Positions 13,052 to 19,123 of a DNA stretch of 19,123 bases are shown here, one piece after another. Both the position numbers and the translations under genes were made by a program. Origin of the DNA: Oscillospiraceae bacterium (GTDB taxonomy: Bacteria; Bacillota; Clostridia; Oscillospirales; UBA929); the NCBI GenBank assembly GCA_031271525.1, contig JAISVO010000031.1, forward strand, positions 1 through 19,123, written 5' to 3'. Each line of letters starts with the position of its first letter. Position 1 is the first letter of the stretch. The notes under the pieces were generated by a model. That model was not told the DNA's origin. It saw only the letters and a program-made list of their open reading frames with translations, and searched no databases.

Positions 13052-14188
13052 TTGAAAATTCTCCGGATCGTTCCCCTGTTCCGGCGCGACCGAGGCGTGG
13101 AGGCGTACATACCCCACCTGATCGGGTTCACCGCCGAGGAGGAGCTGGAGCTTCTCCGGAAGGTTGACCGCGCCATCCCCAAAAAGATGTGGGCGTTTGC
13201 CGAGCAGTCCGTCCCGGACGGTTACACCGGGGTCTTGGTGCCGCAGGACGGGAGCAAGGAGCGGATCGCGGCCCTCCGGGAGGCCGGGCTGGAGATTGTC
13301 GGCTACAACCTCAAGCTGGAGCCGGGGGTGCGGGACCTGATGGAGTCCTGCGCCGCCGTCGCGGTCGACCGGCTGTACGGCCAGTTCAACCAGTTCGACG
13401 CCCTGCTCCGGATCTACGGCAGCAAGAATATCAAGCGGATCGTGCTGTCGGTCAACACCCTCGCGGACTACGACGCCCTTTGGAAAGAGGGGTTCGACTA
13501 CTTCATCGGGGACTTTTACACCAAATCCGTCTTGGGGGACGGCGGGATCTATGAAAAGCTGAACCCGGTCAAGGCGAACCAGATCGCCCTGCTCGCGGAG
13601 GTCAGCACGTGGCACGACGACGACACCGGTCAGGACCTCCGCAAGATGGCGGGGATCATCGAGCGGGACGTGGCGCTGACCCTGAGTATCCTCAAGCTCT
13701 CCAACTCGGCGGCGTACGGCGGGCGGCAGCAGATCGGGAACGTCTACGACGCCATCGTGCGGGTGGGGACGGCGAACCTCAAGCGCTGGGCGATCTCCCA
13801 CCTGACCGGCGCGGTGACCGACAGGGAGACGCCGGAAATCGCCCGCGTGGCGCTCCTCCGGGCGAAGTTCATGGAGAACTTGGCGAAAACCGACAAGTGG
13901 CTGGCCTTCTTCGCGGGGCTGGCGTCCGCCACCGGCGTCATGCTGGGCCTGCCCCGGGAGGAGGCGCTGAACGAGCTGAACGCCCCGCAGCCCGTCCGGG
14001 ACGCGCTGCAGTACAACGGGACCCTCGGCGCGGTCTACGGTGCCGCCGAGGCGTATATCAACGGCGAGGACGAGCGCCTGCTGGCCCACGCGGCGGCGCT
14101 GGACCCGGCGGAGCCTCTCTACCTCGCCTACCTCGACGCCGAGCTGTGGGTCACCGACCTGCTCAGCCAGCTGGATTCCGACAATTAG
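13052..14188 (+). CDS. Degenerate EAL plus HDOD domain signalling protein (YuxH-like)
   Basis: A 378-residue cytoplasmic protein with the EAL-HDOD architecture of YuxH-type proteins. Residues 1-160 resemble a decayed EAL domain: the fragment GFDYFIGDFYTKS (147-159) matches its C-terminal end, but the expected catalytic K/E segment is replaced by VLSVNTLADY (131-140) and no E-x-L signature is seen, so c-di-GMP hydrolysis is unlikely. Residues ~170-370 form the HDOD domain (IERDVALTLSILKLSNSAAY, then NVYDAIVRVG, LKRWAISHL), a helical fold without the HD metal residues. The start is uncertain: TTG 13052 is favoured because GAAAGG (13036-13041) lies 10 bases upstream; GTG 13043 and TTG 13019 are alternatives. 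A signal-binding or scaffolding role is inferred. Confidence 0.82.
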   Translation: MKILRIVPLFRRDRGVEAYIPHLIGFTAEEELELLRKVDRAIPKKMWAFAEQSVPDGYTGVLVPQDGSKERIAALREAGLEIVGYNLKLEPGVRDLMESCAAVAVDRLYGQFNQFDALLRIYGSKNIKRIVLSVNTLADYDALWKEGFDYFIGDFYTKSVLGDGGIYEKLNPVKANQIALLAEVSTWHDDDTGQDLRKMAGIIERDVALTLSILKLSNSAAYGGRQQIGNVYDAIVRVGTANLKRWAISHLTGAVTDRETPEIARVALLRAKFMENLAKTDKWLAFFAGLASATGVMLGLPREEALNELNAPQPVRDALQYNGTLGAVYGAAEAYINGEDERLLAHAAALDPAEPLYLAYLDAELWVTDLLSQLDSDN

Positions 14189-14189
14189 C

Positions 14190-14218
14190 TTTACTTAACC
14201 GGAAAATCGGGGTATACT
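14190..14218 (+). promoter_or_regulatory. Promoter of the HtrA-type protease gene (TTTACT-17-TATACT)
   Basis: TTTACT (14190-14195) and TATACT (14213-14218) are separated by 17 bases; the -35 matches consensus at four of six positions. The start would be near 14225, giving a leader of about 28 bases. It begins immediately after the HDOD stop codon, so the protease is transcribed independently. Confidence 0.65.
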
Positions 14219-14252
14219 ATAGGGGTAACCTGATATTTTGGGAGGCGGTTCC

Positions 14253-15440
14253 ATGCGTTCCAACCGGGGTTTCCTCATCGCGTTCAGCGCGCTGGTGGCG
14301 GCGGCGCTCATCCTGATGACCGCGCTGCTGTCGGTCCTGCGGGAGTCCGGCGTCGCCTTGGTGCGGTTCCCGGACGGGACCGTGCTGCTGGGCGAGCCGG
14401 AGGACGCGAAGCGCGCCTACGGCGACCTGCCGCCGGTTTCGATCACCATCGTCGATACGCCCCGCCCGGAGATTCCGGTCACGACGGCGCCGCCGGCGGA
14501 GGGGATGGAGCCGCTCACCTTCAACCAGATCTATAAGGCGGCGGCGCCGTCGGTCGCCGCGATCATCGCGACCTCGCCGTACGGCACCGGGACGGGCAGC
14601 GGCTTCATCATGAGCGAGGACGGCTATATCATCACCAACAACCATGTGGTGGAGTACAGCGAGGAGATCACCGTCATGCTGGAGGACGGCTCGGAGTACC
14701 CCGCCCGGACCGTCGGCGCGGACCGCGTCTCCGACCTCGCGGTGATCAAGATCGGCGTGTCGGGGCTGGATCCGATCGAGTTCGGCAACTCGGACGCGAT
14801 GGAGCACGGCGCGCCTGTTGCCGCCATCGGGAACCCGTTGGGCATCGACCTGCGGAACACGATCACAACCGGGATCATCTCGGGCGTCAACCGGGACATC
14901 ATCATCGAGGATTCGGCGGGCGAACTCACGATGAACGTCCTCCAGACGAACTGCGCGGTCAACCCGGGCAACTCGGGCGGCCCCCTCCTCAACGAGTACG
15001 GGCAGGTCATCGGGATCATCTCGAGCAAGATCATGAGCGGGGCGGGGCAGAACGTCGAGGGCCTCGGCTTCGCCATCCCGAGCAACACGGCGGCGCCGCT
15101 GGTGGCGCAGCTGATCGAGAAGGGGTTTGTCACCGGGCGCCCCACCTTAGGCGTCCAAGTGGATATTACCTACGACGAGTCGGTCGCGGACAAATACGGG
15201 CTGCCCCCGGGGGTCCGGATCGTCGATGTCAGCAAAAGCTCCGACGCCTACCGTAAAGGGCTTCGCCCCAACGACATCGTCACCCATATCGACGGCGGGG
15301 AGGTCTACGGCATCGCCGACGTCAACGCGATCAAAGAAAACCGGGCCGCCGGGGACGTGCTGACCCTGACGGTCTACCGCGCGGGCCAGACCCTGACGAT
15401 CGAAGTCACCTTGGTGGAGGACGGCGAGATCCGGTGGTGA
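14253..15440 (+). CDS. Membrane-anchored HtrA/DegP-type serine protease with PDZ domain
   Basis: A 395-residue trypsin-like protease of the HtrA family, which degrades or refolds damaged proteins outside the membrane. It has one N-terminal membrane anchor (7-29), a short Pro-rich linker (about 60-85), the protease domain with triad H131 (ITNNHVVEY), D161 (SDLAVIKI) and S241 (NPGNSGGPLL), and one C-terminal PDZ domain (about 300-390; GVRIVDVSKSSDAYRKGLRP and DIVTHIDGGEV). This matches Gram-positive HtrA/YkdA rather than periplasmic DegP. ATG 14253 is supported by GGGAGG (14240-14245) seven bases upstream and by its own promoter. No CssRS-like two-component system is adjacent. A strong hairpin follows 21 bases after the stop. 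Confidence 0.93.
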   Translation: MRSNRGFLIAFSALVAAALILMTALLSVLRESGVALVRFPDGTVLLGEPEDAKRAYGDLPPVSITIVDTPRPEIPVTTAPPAEGMEPLTFNQIYKAAAPSVAAIIATSPYGTGTGSGFIMSEDGYIITNNHVVEYSEEITVMLEDGSEYPARTVGADRVSDLAVIKIGVSGLDPIEFGNSDAMEHGAPVAAIGNPLGIDLRNTITTGIISGVNRDIIIEDSAGELTMNVLQTNCAVNPGNSGGPLLNEYGQVIGIISSKIMSGAGQNVEGLGFAIPSNTAAPLVAQLIEKGFVTGRPTLGVQVDITYDESVADKYGLPPGVRIVDVSKSSDAYRKGLRPNDIVTHIDGGEVYGIADVNAIKENRAAGDVLTLTVYRAGQTLTIEVTLVEDGEIRW

Positions 15441-15461
15441 CCGGCGAAGCCCGCGAGAGAA

Positions 15462-15488
15462 GACCCCCCGTCCTTTTGACGGGGGGTC
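15462..15488. terminator. Bidirectional hairpin terminator between htrA-type gene and mcp
   Basis: A perfect 11-base stem, GACCCCCCGTC (15462-15472) and GACGGGGGGTC (15478-15488), closes a CTTTT loop, with a further GAA/TTC and GCG/CGC pairing outside. It sits between two convergent genes, 21 bases after the protease stop and 8 bases after the chemoreceptor stop. T-tracts are weak on both sides (CCTTCGC on plus, TTCTCTC on minus), but the stem is very stable, so it probably ends both transcripts. Confidence 0.75.
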
Positions 15489-15496
15489 CTTCGCGC

Positions 15497-17191
15497 TCAA
15501 TACCGGGGCGAGTCCAGCCGGAGGTTTTGGTTCCTTTTGACCTTGAACCGGGAAATCAGGTCCCGCAGCATCTCGGACTGGCCGCTCATCTCCTGCGACG
15601 CCGCGGCGCTCTGCTCCGCCGTGGCGCTGTTCTGCTGCACCACCTGCGCGACTTGGTCGATATGCTCGTTGATCTGCGAGATGCCGGCGGACTGCGCCTC
15701 GGACTGCCTCGCGATGTCCGCGACGAGGCGGCTGCTCTCGTTGACGCCGAGCACGATTTCGGTCAGGCTCTCCGAGGTGTTCCCGGCGATCCGGACGCCC
15801 AGCTCCGCCTTCTCGATCGAGTTCGCGATCAGCGCCTCCGTCTCCTTGGCGGCGTTCGCGCTCTTCACCGCGAGGGACCGCACCTCCCCGGCTACGACGG
15901 CAAAGCCCTTTCCGTGCTCGCCGGCCCGCGCCGCCTCCACCGAGGCGTTCAGCGCGAGGATGTTCGTTTGGAACGCGATGCCGTCGATCGCCTTGATCAC
16001 CTTGCCGATCGCTTGGCTCGCCTCGTGGATCGCCTTGACGGCGTCCATCATCTCGTCCATATGGAGGGAACCCTTTTCCGCGCCCTGCTTGATCGTCTCC
16101 GCCAGCTTCGCCGCCTGACCCGCCATATCCGCGTTGACTTGGGTGCGCTCCGCGATCTCGGAGATCGAGCCGGACAGCTCCTCGATCGTCGCGGCCTGCT
16201 GGCTCGCGCCTTGGGCGAGCGCCTGCGCGCCGTCCGCGACTTGGCTTGCGCCCACCGACACTTGGGACGACGAGGTCTGGATGTTCCGGAACATTTCGTT
16301 CAGGTTCTCCGTCATCGTTTGGAGAGACACCCCCAGAGCGTCCTGCTCGCCGAGCGGCGCAAGCTCCGCCGTCAGGTCGCCCCCCGCGACGGCTTCCAGC
16401 TTCGCGCTGACCTCGATCACCCTCCGGAGGAAAGCGTCGGTCGCCGCGATCGTCTGCCCCAACTCGTCCTTCCGGTTGGAGAACTTCGCGAGGAGCCGGA
16501 GGTCCTCCGGCCTCGGGGTGAGGTTTCCGGTGGTGCCCGCCCGCCGCATAAACGCGGTGAGCAGGGCGAGGGGCTTGTCCACCATCCCGGAGATCAGCAC
16601 CGCGAACAATATCCCGACGGCGGCGCCCAGCAGGACAAGGAGGAGGTTTGTCACCGTGGTCCTGCTCTCAAGCCGGTCGGCCTCGGCGTTCTTTTCGGCG
16701 GTCAGCACCGAGTACCGCGCCTCCATCTCGGTCAGCGCGCCGATGACCGCCTGCGCCGCCGGCAGGATGTTGCCGTTCAGGAACCGCTTGGCCTCCTCCG
16801 TCTGCCCCGCCGCGATATAGTCCTTGACCTTCTTGGCCTCCTCGTGGATCAACCGGTGGGGTTCGTCGATGACCGAGAGGAGACGGAGCAGCTCTTTGTC
16901 CGTCATCCGCCCGGCTTCCCCGCCGCCGAGCCACTTGCCCAGCGCGCAGGTGGCCGGGTCCAGCGAACCCGTGAAGTCGGTCCCGTTCAAAACGGCTTCG
17001 GTCAGCCCGCCCTTCCAGACATAGTGCGCGTTCAGCACGTCGGAGATGGCCGCCCCTTCCCGTTGGATCGCCTGCATCTCATCCGCCACTGTCGCGATCG
17101 TTCTGGTCGATACGCACCCGTTCACGCCGATCAGGACGCTCACCACCACCGCCGCCATAAAGCCAACGAAGATTTTTACGCGCATTTTCAT
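15497..17191 (-). CDS. Methyl-accepting chemotaxis protein with CZB-like zinc-binding sensor
   Basis: A 564-residue transmembrane chemoreceptor. It has a short cytoplasmic N-terminus, TM1 (about 6-24), an outside loop, TM2 (about 181-204), a HAMP-containing linker and a long coiled-coil signalling domain with the hairpin tip IDGIAFQTNILALNASVEAA and AGEHGKGFAVVAGEVRSLA. The outside loop holds a chemoreceptor zinc-binding (CZB) signature: H56 in HYVW, C82 in CALGKW, and H112/H116 in HRLIH. The ATG at 17191 is chosen because GAAAGGA precedes it and the protein then begins MKMRVKIFVGF directly before TM1; ATG 17233 adds 14 charged residues and lacks a ribosome site. It is a lone receptor without che genes nearby, implying a motile host. 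The gene has a TTGACA (complement of 17281-17286) upstream but no good -10. Confidence 0.92.
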   Translation of the reverse strand: MKMRVKIFVGFMAAVVVSVLIGVNGCVSTRTIATVADEMQAIQREGAAISDVLNAHYVWKGGLTEAVLNGTDFTGSLDPATCALGKWLGGGEAGRMTDKELLRLLSVIDEPHRLIHEEAKKVKDYIAAGQTEEAKRFLNGNILPAAQAVIGALTEMEARYSVLTAEKNAEADRLESRTTVTNLLLVLLGAAVGILFAVLISGMVDKPLALLTAFMRRAGTTGNLTPRPEDLRLLAKFSNRKDELGQTIAATDAFLRRVIEVSAKLEAVAGGDLTAELAPLGEQDALGVSLQTMTENLNEMFRNIQTSSSQVSVGASQVADGAQALAQGASQQAATIEELSGSISEIAERTQVNADMAGQAAKLAETIKQGAEKGSLHMDEMMDAVKAIHEASQAIGKVIKAIDGIAFQTNILALNASVEAARAGEHGKGFAVVAGEVRSLAVKSANAAKETEALIANSIEKAELGVRIAGNTSESLTEIVLGVNESSRLVADIARQSEAQSAGISQINEHIDQVAQVVQQNSATAEQSAAASQEMSGQSEMLRDLISRFKVKRNQNLRLDSPRY

Positions 17192-17399
17192 ATATTTTTC
17201 CGTCCTTTCCCCGTACCATTTTGTTTCCGTCAATGCCCGCGTTTACCTATTATTGAGCGTACCGTATCGGGCCGCGCCAATGTCAATAGGCCTCCGTAAC
17301 ACTTTCACAAAAACTTTTCCCCCGCGTTCCCAAGGGAGTTCATGGATAGGGAAAAGTTACCTCCCCTGTAAATCAAAGAAAAACCTTTGGGCGGCCCGA

Positions 17400-17422
17400 C
17401 GGTTTTGCTTGAAAAAAAACCG
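17400..17422. promoter_or_regulatory. Inverted repeat CGGTTTT-N9-AAAACCG centred on the merR -35
   Basis: Perfect 7-base arms at 17400-17406 and 17416-17422 are centred on 17411, inside the TTGAAA -35 box (17409-17414). The arms resemble those of the palindrome on the yqhQ promoter. It is a plausible operator for the MerR-type protein itself or another regulator. Confidence 0.45.
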
Positions 17423-17437
17423 CCCCGATAGTATAAT
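17409..17437 (+). promoter_or_regulatory. Promoter of merR-lipoprotein operon (TTGAAA-17-TATAAT)
   Basis: TTGAAA (17409-17414) and a perfect TATAAT (17432-17437) have a 17-base spacer, so the promoter needs no MerR-type untwisting of a long spacer. The start would be near 17444, about 30 bases before the ATG. Confidence 0.75.
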
Positions 17438-17473
17438 GGAGACAGAAACGACCGAGAAAGGAACAGGCGGCAT

Positions 17474-18292
17474 ATGGGAGAGCATCAGCGCCTTTCGGTG
17501 GGGGAATTCGCGAGGCTGACCCGGACGACCCGGGACACCCTGCACCACTACGACAGCATCGGACTCCTCTCCCCGGCGGACCGGGGCGAAAACAAGTACC
17601 GCTACTACTCCGTTAGGCAGCTCGCGGCGGTCAACGTCATCCGGATCATGCAGGAGCTTGGGATGTCCCTCGCCGAGATCAAGGCGCTGATGGAGCGCCG
17701 TACCCCGGAGCGGATCACCGGGGTGCTCGAAAGCCAGATCGGGAAGATCGACGAAACGATCGGCGGGTGGGTGCGGGCCCGGAAGCTGCTGCTCACGATG
17801 AAGAACACCATCCAGTCGGCCGCCGGGACCGACGAGGGCGCGATGGAGATCCGGTTCCTTCCGGCGGAGGCGATCATCCGGGGGGAGCTGAACGACTACA
17901 GCGGGATGACGGAGTACGACAATCTGGTGTCCTTTTACCAGACGATGCGGGCGTGCTACCCCGATTTGGACCTGAACTACCCCGTCTGGGGGATCATCTC
18001 GGAGGAGCGGGTCAAACGGGGGGACTGGCGCTGGCCCGACCGCTACTACTTCTACAACCCGGAGGGGTACGACAAACGGCCCGCCGCGTTCTACGCCATC
18101 GGCTACGCCCGGGGCGGCTACGGGCAAACGGACGGGCTTTATGGGCGGCTCCTCCGCTACATAGAGGAGAACGGGTTTGAGGTCTGCGGCGACGCCTATG
18201 AGGAGTATCCGCTGAACGAGGTCAGCGTCTCGGACGGCAACTACCTCATCCGCCTTTTGGTCACGGTGCGGGAGAAAAAGCGGGTACCATAA
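17474..18292 (+). CDS. MerR family regulator with GyrI-like effector domain (BmrR/TipA-like)
   Basis: A 272-residue one-component transcription factor. The N-terminal MerR winged helix-turn-helix spans about 7-75 (SVGEFARLTRTTRDTLHHYD, IGLLSPADRGENKYRYYS, and LGMSLAEIKALM). A dimerising coiled coil covers about 82-115, and residues ~123-268 form a GyrI-like ligand pocket (FYAIGYARGGYGQTDGLYGR and CGDAYEEYPLNEV) of the type that binds drugs or other amphipathic molecules. No cysteine cluster of metal-sensing MerR proteins is seen. ATG 17474 follows GAAAGGA about 11 bases upstream. A lipoprotein gene starts 23 bases downstream without a terminator, so it is probably the regulated partner. The cognate ligand is unknown. 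Confidence 0.9.
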   Translation: MGEHQRLSVGEFARLTRTTRDTLHHYDSIGLLSPADRGENKYRYYSVRQLAAVNVIRIMQELGMSLAEIKALMERRTPERITGVLESQIGKIDETIGGWVRARKLLLTMKNTIQSAAGTDEGAMEIRFLPAEAIIRGELNDYSGMTEYDNLVSFYQTMRACYPDLDLNYPVWGIISEERVKRGDWRWPDRYYFYNPEGYDKRPAAFYAIGYARGGYGQTDGLYGRLLRYIEENGFEVCGDAYEEYPLNEVSVSDGNYLIRLLVTVREKKRVP

Positions 18293-18315
18293 AAAAACAC
18301 CAAGGGAGACAAACA

Positions 18316-19123
18316 ATGAAACTGAAACTGACAGCGGCATTCCTCACATGCGCCCTCCTGCTGGCTTCCTGCGGCGGAGGAGCGTCCGGTCCCGGCACGC
18401 CTGCCCCCGGGGAACCGTCCCCGTCCGTACCGGAACCAACGCCGCCGGAAAGCGCGGAGGCTATGGAGATGGAAAACGGCGCGCCCCAAAATGTGGTCTT
18501 AACCAACGCTGACGGCACGGCGAGCCTCCGCTGGGACGAAGTCCCCGGCGCGCGGGGGTATAACGTCTACCGCGCCGGGTCCCGGTACGGCGAATACGCG
18601 AAGCTGAACGCCGAGCCTATCCCGGCGGCAAGCTACGCCGACCCTGTCTGGGACGGCTCCTTCCACTATAAAATCACCGGGGTGAGCGGCGAAAAGGAAA
18701 CCGGCCAATCCAAAGAGGTCAGCGGCGAGATTTCCCTCTGGGGGCCGAACGTACTCATCTTCAGCCCGGACGACGACCCTAGCGCAGTCGGCAACCTGAT
18801 CAACAACATCCGCGCCCGGCAGGTGAGCAACCAGTTCGGCAAGCAGCGGTACGCCCTGCTGTTCAAGCCGGGGGTCTATTCGCCCGACATCGAGGTGAAG
18901 GTCGGCTTCTACACCCACGCGGCGGGGCTGGGGCTTCTGCCCACCGACACGTCGCTGGAAAAGCTCACCTGCGACGCCCGCTGGCTCTCCAGCGGCGAGA
19001 ACAACAACGCGACCTGCAACTTCTGGCGGGCCAGCGAGAATTTCTCGGTGCGGAGCGACACGCTGTGGGCGGTCTCCCAAGCGGTCTCGATGCGGCGGAT
19101 GGAGATCAACGGCAACCTCTACC
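18316..19123 (+). CDS. Secreted lipoprotein with FN3 domain and beta-helix-like region (3' end beyond window)
   Basis: The first 269 residues of a longer protein are visible. It starts with a lipoprotein signal peptide, LLLASC with lipidated C19, then a Pro/Ser/Glu-rich linker (about 22-52), a fibronectin type III-like domain (about 57-137; SLRWDEVPGARGYNVYRAG), and from 142 the sequence GPNVLIFSPDDDPSAVGNLI, RYALLFKPGVY (178-188) and VGFYTHAAGLGLLP. This last pattern resembles, from memory, large secreted actinobacterial proteins with a right-handed beta-helix (pectate-lyase-like) fold that are loosely annotated as coagulation factor 5/8-type or similar; activity unknown, a carbohydrate-related role is a guess. 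ATG 18316 has AAGGGAG (18302-18308) seven bases upstream. It is co-directional with the MerR-type regulator 23 bases upstream. Confidence 0.8.
   Translation, partial: MKLKLTAAFLTCALLLASCGGGASGPGTPAPGEPSPSVPEPTPPESAEAMEMENGAPQNVVLTNADGTASLRWDEVPGARGYNVYRAGSRYGEYAKLNAEPIPAASYADPVWDGSFHYKITGVSGEKETGQSKEVSGEISLWGPNVLIFSPDDDPSAVGNLINNIRARQVSNQFGKQRYALLFKPGVYSPDIEVKVGFYTHAAGLGLLPTDTSLEKLTCDARWLSSGENNNATCNFWRASENFSVRSDTLWAVSQAVSMRRMEINGNLY

Larger units (their letters stand above)
17192..17473. other. Divergent spacer between mcp and merR-type gene
   Basis: A 282-base spacer, more AT-rich than the flanking genes. It holds the mcp ribosome site, a minus-strand TTGACA (17281-17286) without a convincing -10 at normal spacing, a partly matching sigma-D-like CCCGATAC on the minus strand without its -35, and the regulator promoter and dyad at 17400-17437. 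No small open frame with a ribosome site was seen. Confidence 0.5.

Noticed and set aside
17258..17286. Minus-strand TTGACA considered as the mcp promoter
   Set aside because: No acceptable -10 lies 16-18 bases downstream, and the partial sigma-D-like -10 (CCCGATAC) lacks a TAAA at the right distance.
15434..17299. 621-residue open frame antisense to the chemoreceptor
   Set aside because: Its composition (Arg/Leu/His/Asp-rich, no recognisable domain) is the mirror of the chemoreceptor codons, and the chemoreceptor has clear motifs.
1..19123. CRISPR arrays, tRNA or rRNA genes, insertion sequences
   Set aside because: No regularly spaced direct repeats, cloverleaf or CCA-ended tRNA pattern, rRNA-like stretch or transposase was recognised by reading.

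Overview
The window looks like chromosomal DNA from a GC-rich, Gram-positive, anaerobe-type bacterium of the Clostridia, probably related to Oscillospirales. Evidence for this is inference from gene content: a DUF1292 protein, the YqhQ/DUF1385 membrane protein, a short NagB, a YwlE-type arginine phosphatase, a YuxH-like HDOD protein, a BmrR-like MerR regulator and a lipoprotein with a classical lipobox. Strong AGGAGG-type ribosome sites and sigma-A promoters fit this. The first ~340 bases are clearly AT-rich compared with the remainder.

Layout. 1-465: AT-rich non-coding flank with a perfect sigma-A promoter (240-268) and a second promoter (386-414) feeding DUF1292 (466-747) and a TraX-family membrane protein (748-1485). 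nagB (1475-2182, minus) converges on traX with overlapping 3' ends and diverges from a long plus-strand operon. That operon starts from a TTGACA-17-TATACT promoter at 2261-2289 whose -35 sits inside a perfect 15-bp palindrome. It runs without evident breaks through yqhQ (DUF1385), prmC, recA, recX, rimO, pgsA, cysS, polA, a YwlE-like phosphatase, rimI and tsaD (2320-12882). Almost every junction overlaps by 4-23 bases, so translation is probably coupled.

After tsaD comes a 169-bp spacer with three tandem DnaA-box-like nonamers (12971-13000), then a degenerate-EAL/HDOD protein (13052-14188) and a membrane-anchored HtrA/DegP-type protease with its own promoter (14253-15440). A strong hairpin (15462-15488) separates this from a convergent chemoreceptor gene (15497-17191, minus) that carries a zinc-binding CZB signature in its predicted extracytoplasmic loop. 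The last block is a MerR/GyrI-like regulator (17474-18292) with a promoter and a -35-centred dyad, followed 23 bases later by a secreted lipoprotein with an FN3 domain and a beta-helix-type region that runs off the window.

How it fits together. The long operon is housekeeping: translation termination (PrmC), ribosome and tRNA modification (RimO, RimI, TsaD), tRNA charging (CysS), phospholipid synthesis (PgsA) and DNA repair (RecA, RecX, PolA). The right-hand part is sensory and envelope related: c-di-GMP-type or HDOD signalling, envelope proteolysis, chemotaxis, and ligand-responsive regulation of a surface lipoprotein. No mobile element, CRISPR array, tRNA or rRNA was seen. The most unusual signals are regulatory DNA (DnaA-box cluster; related CGGTTT/AAACCG dyads centred on two -35 boxes; a possible anti-Shine-Dalgarno leader), a DNA polymerase I with almost no proofreading domain, and the merR-lipoprotein pair.
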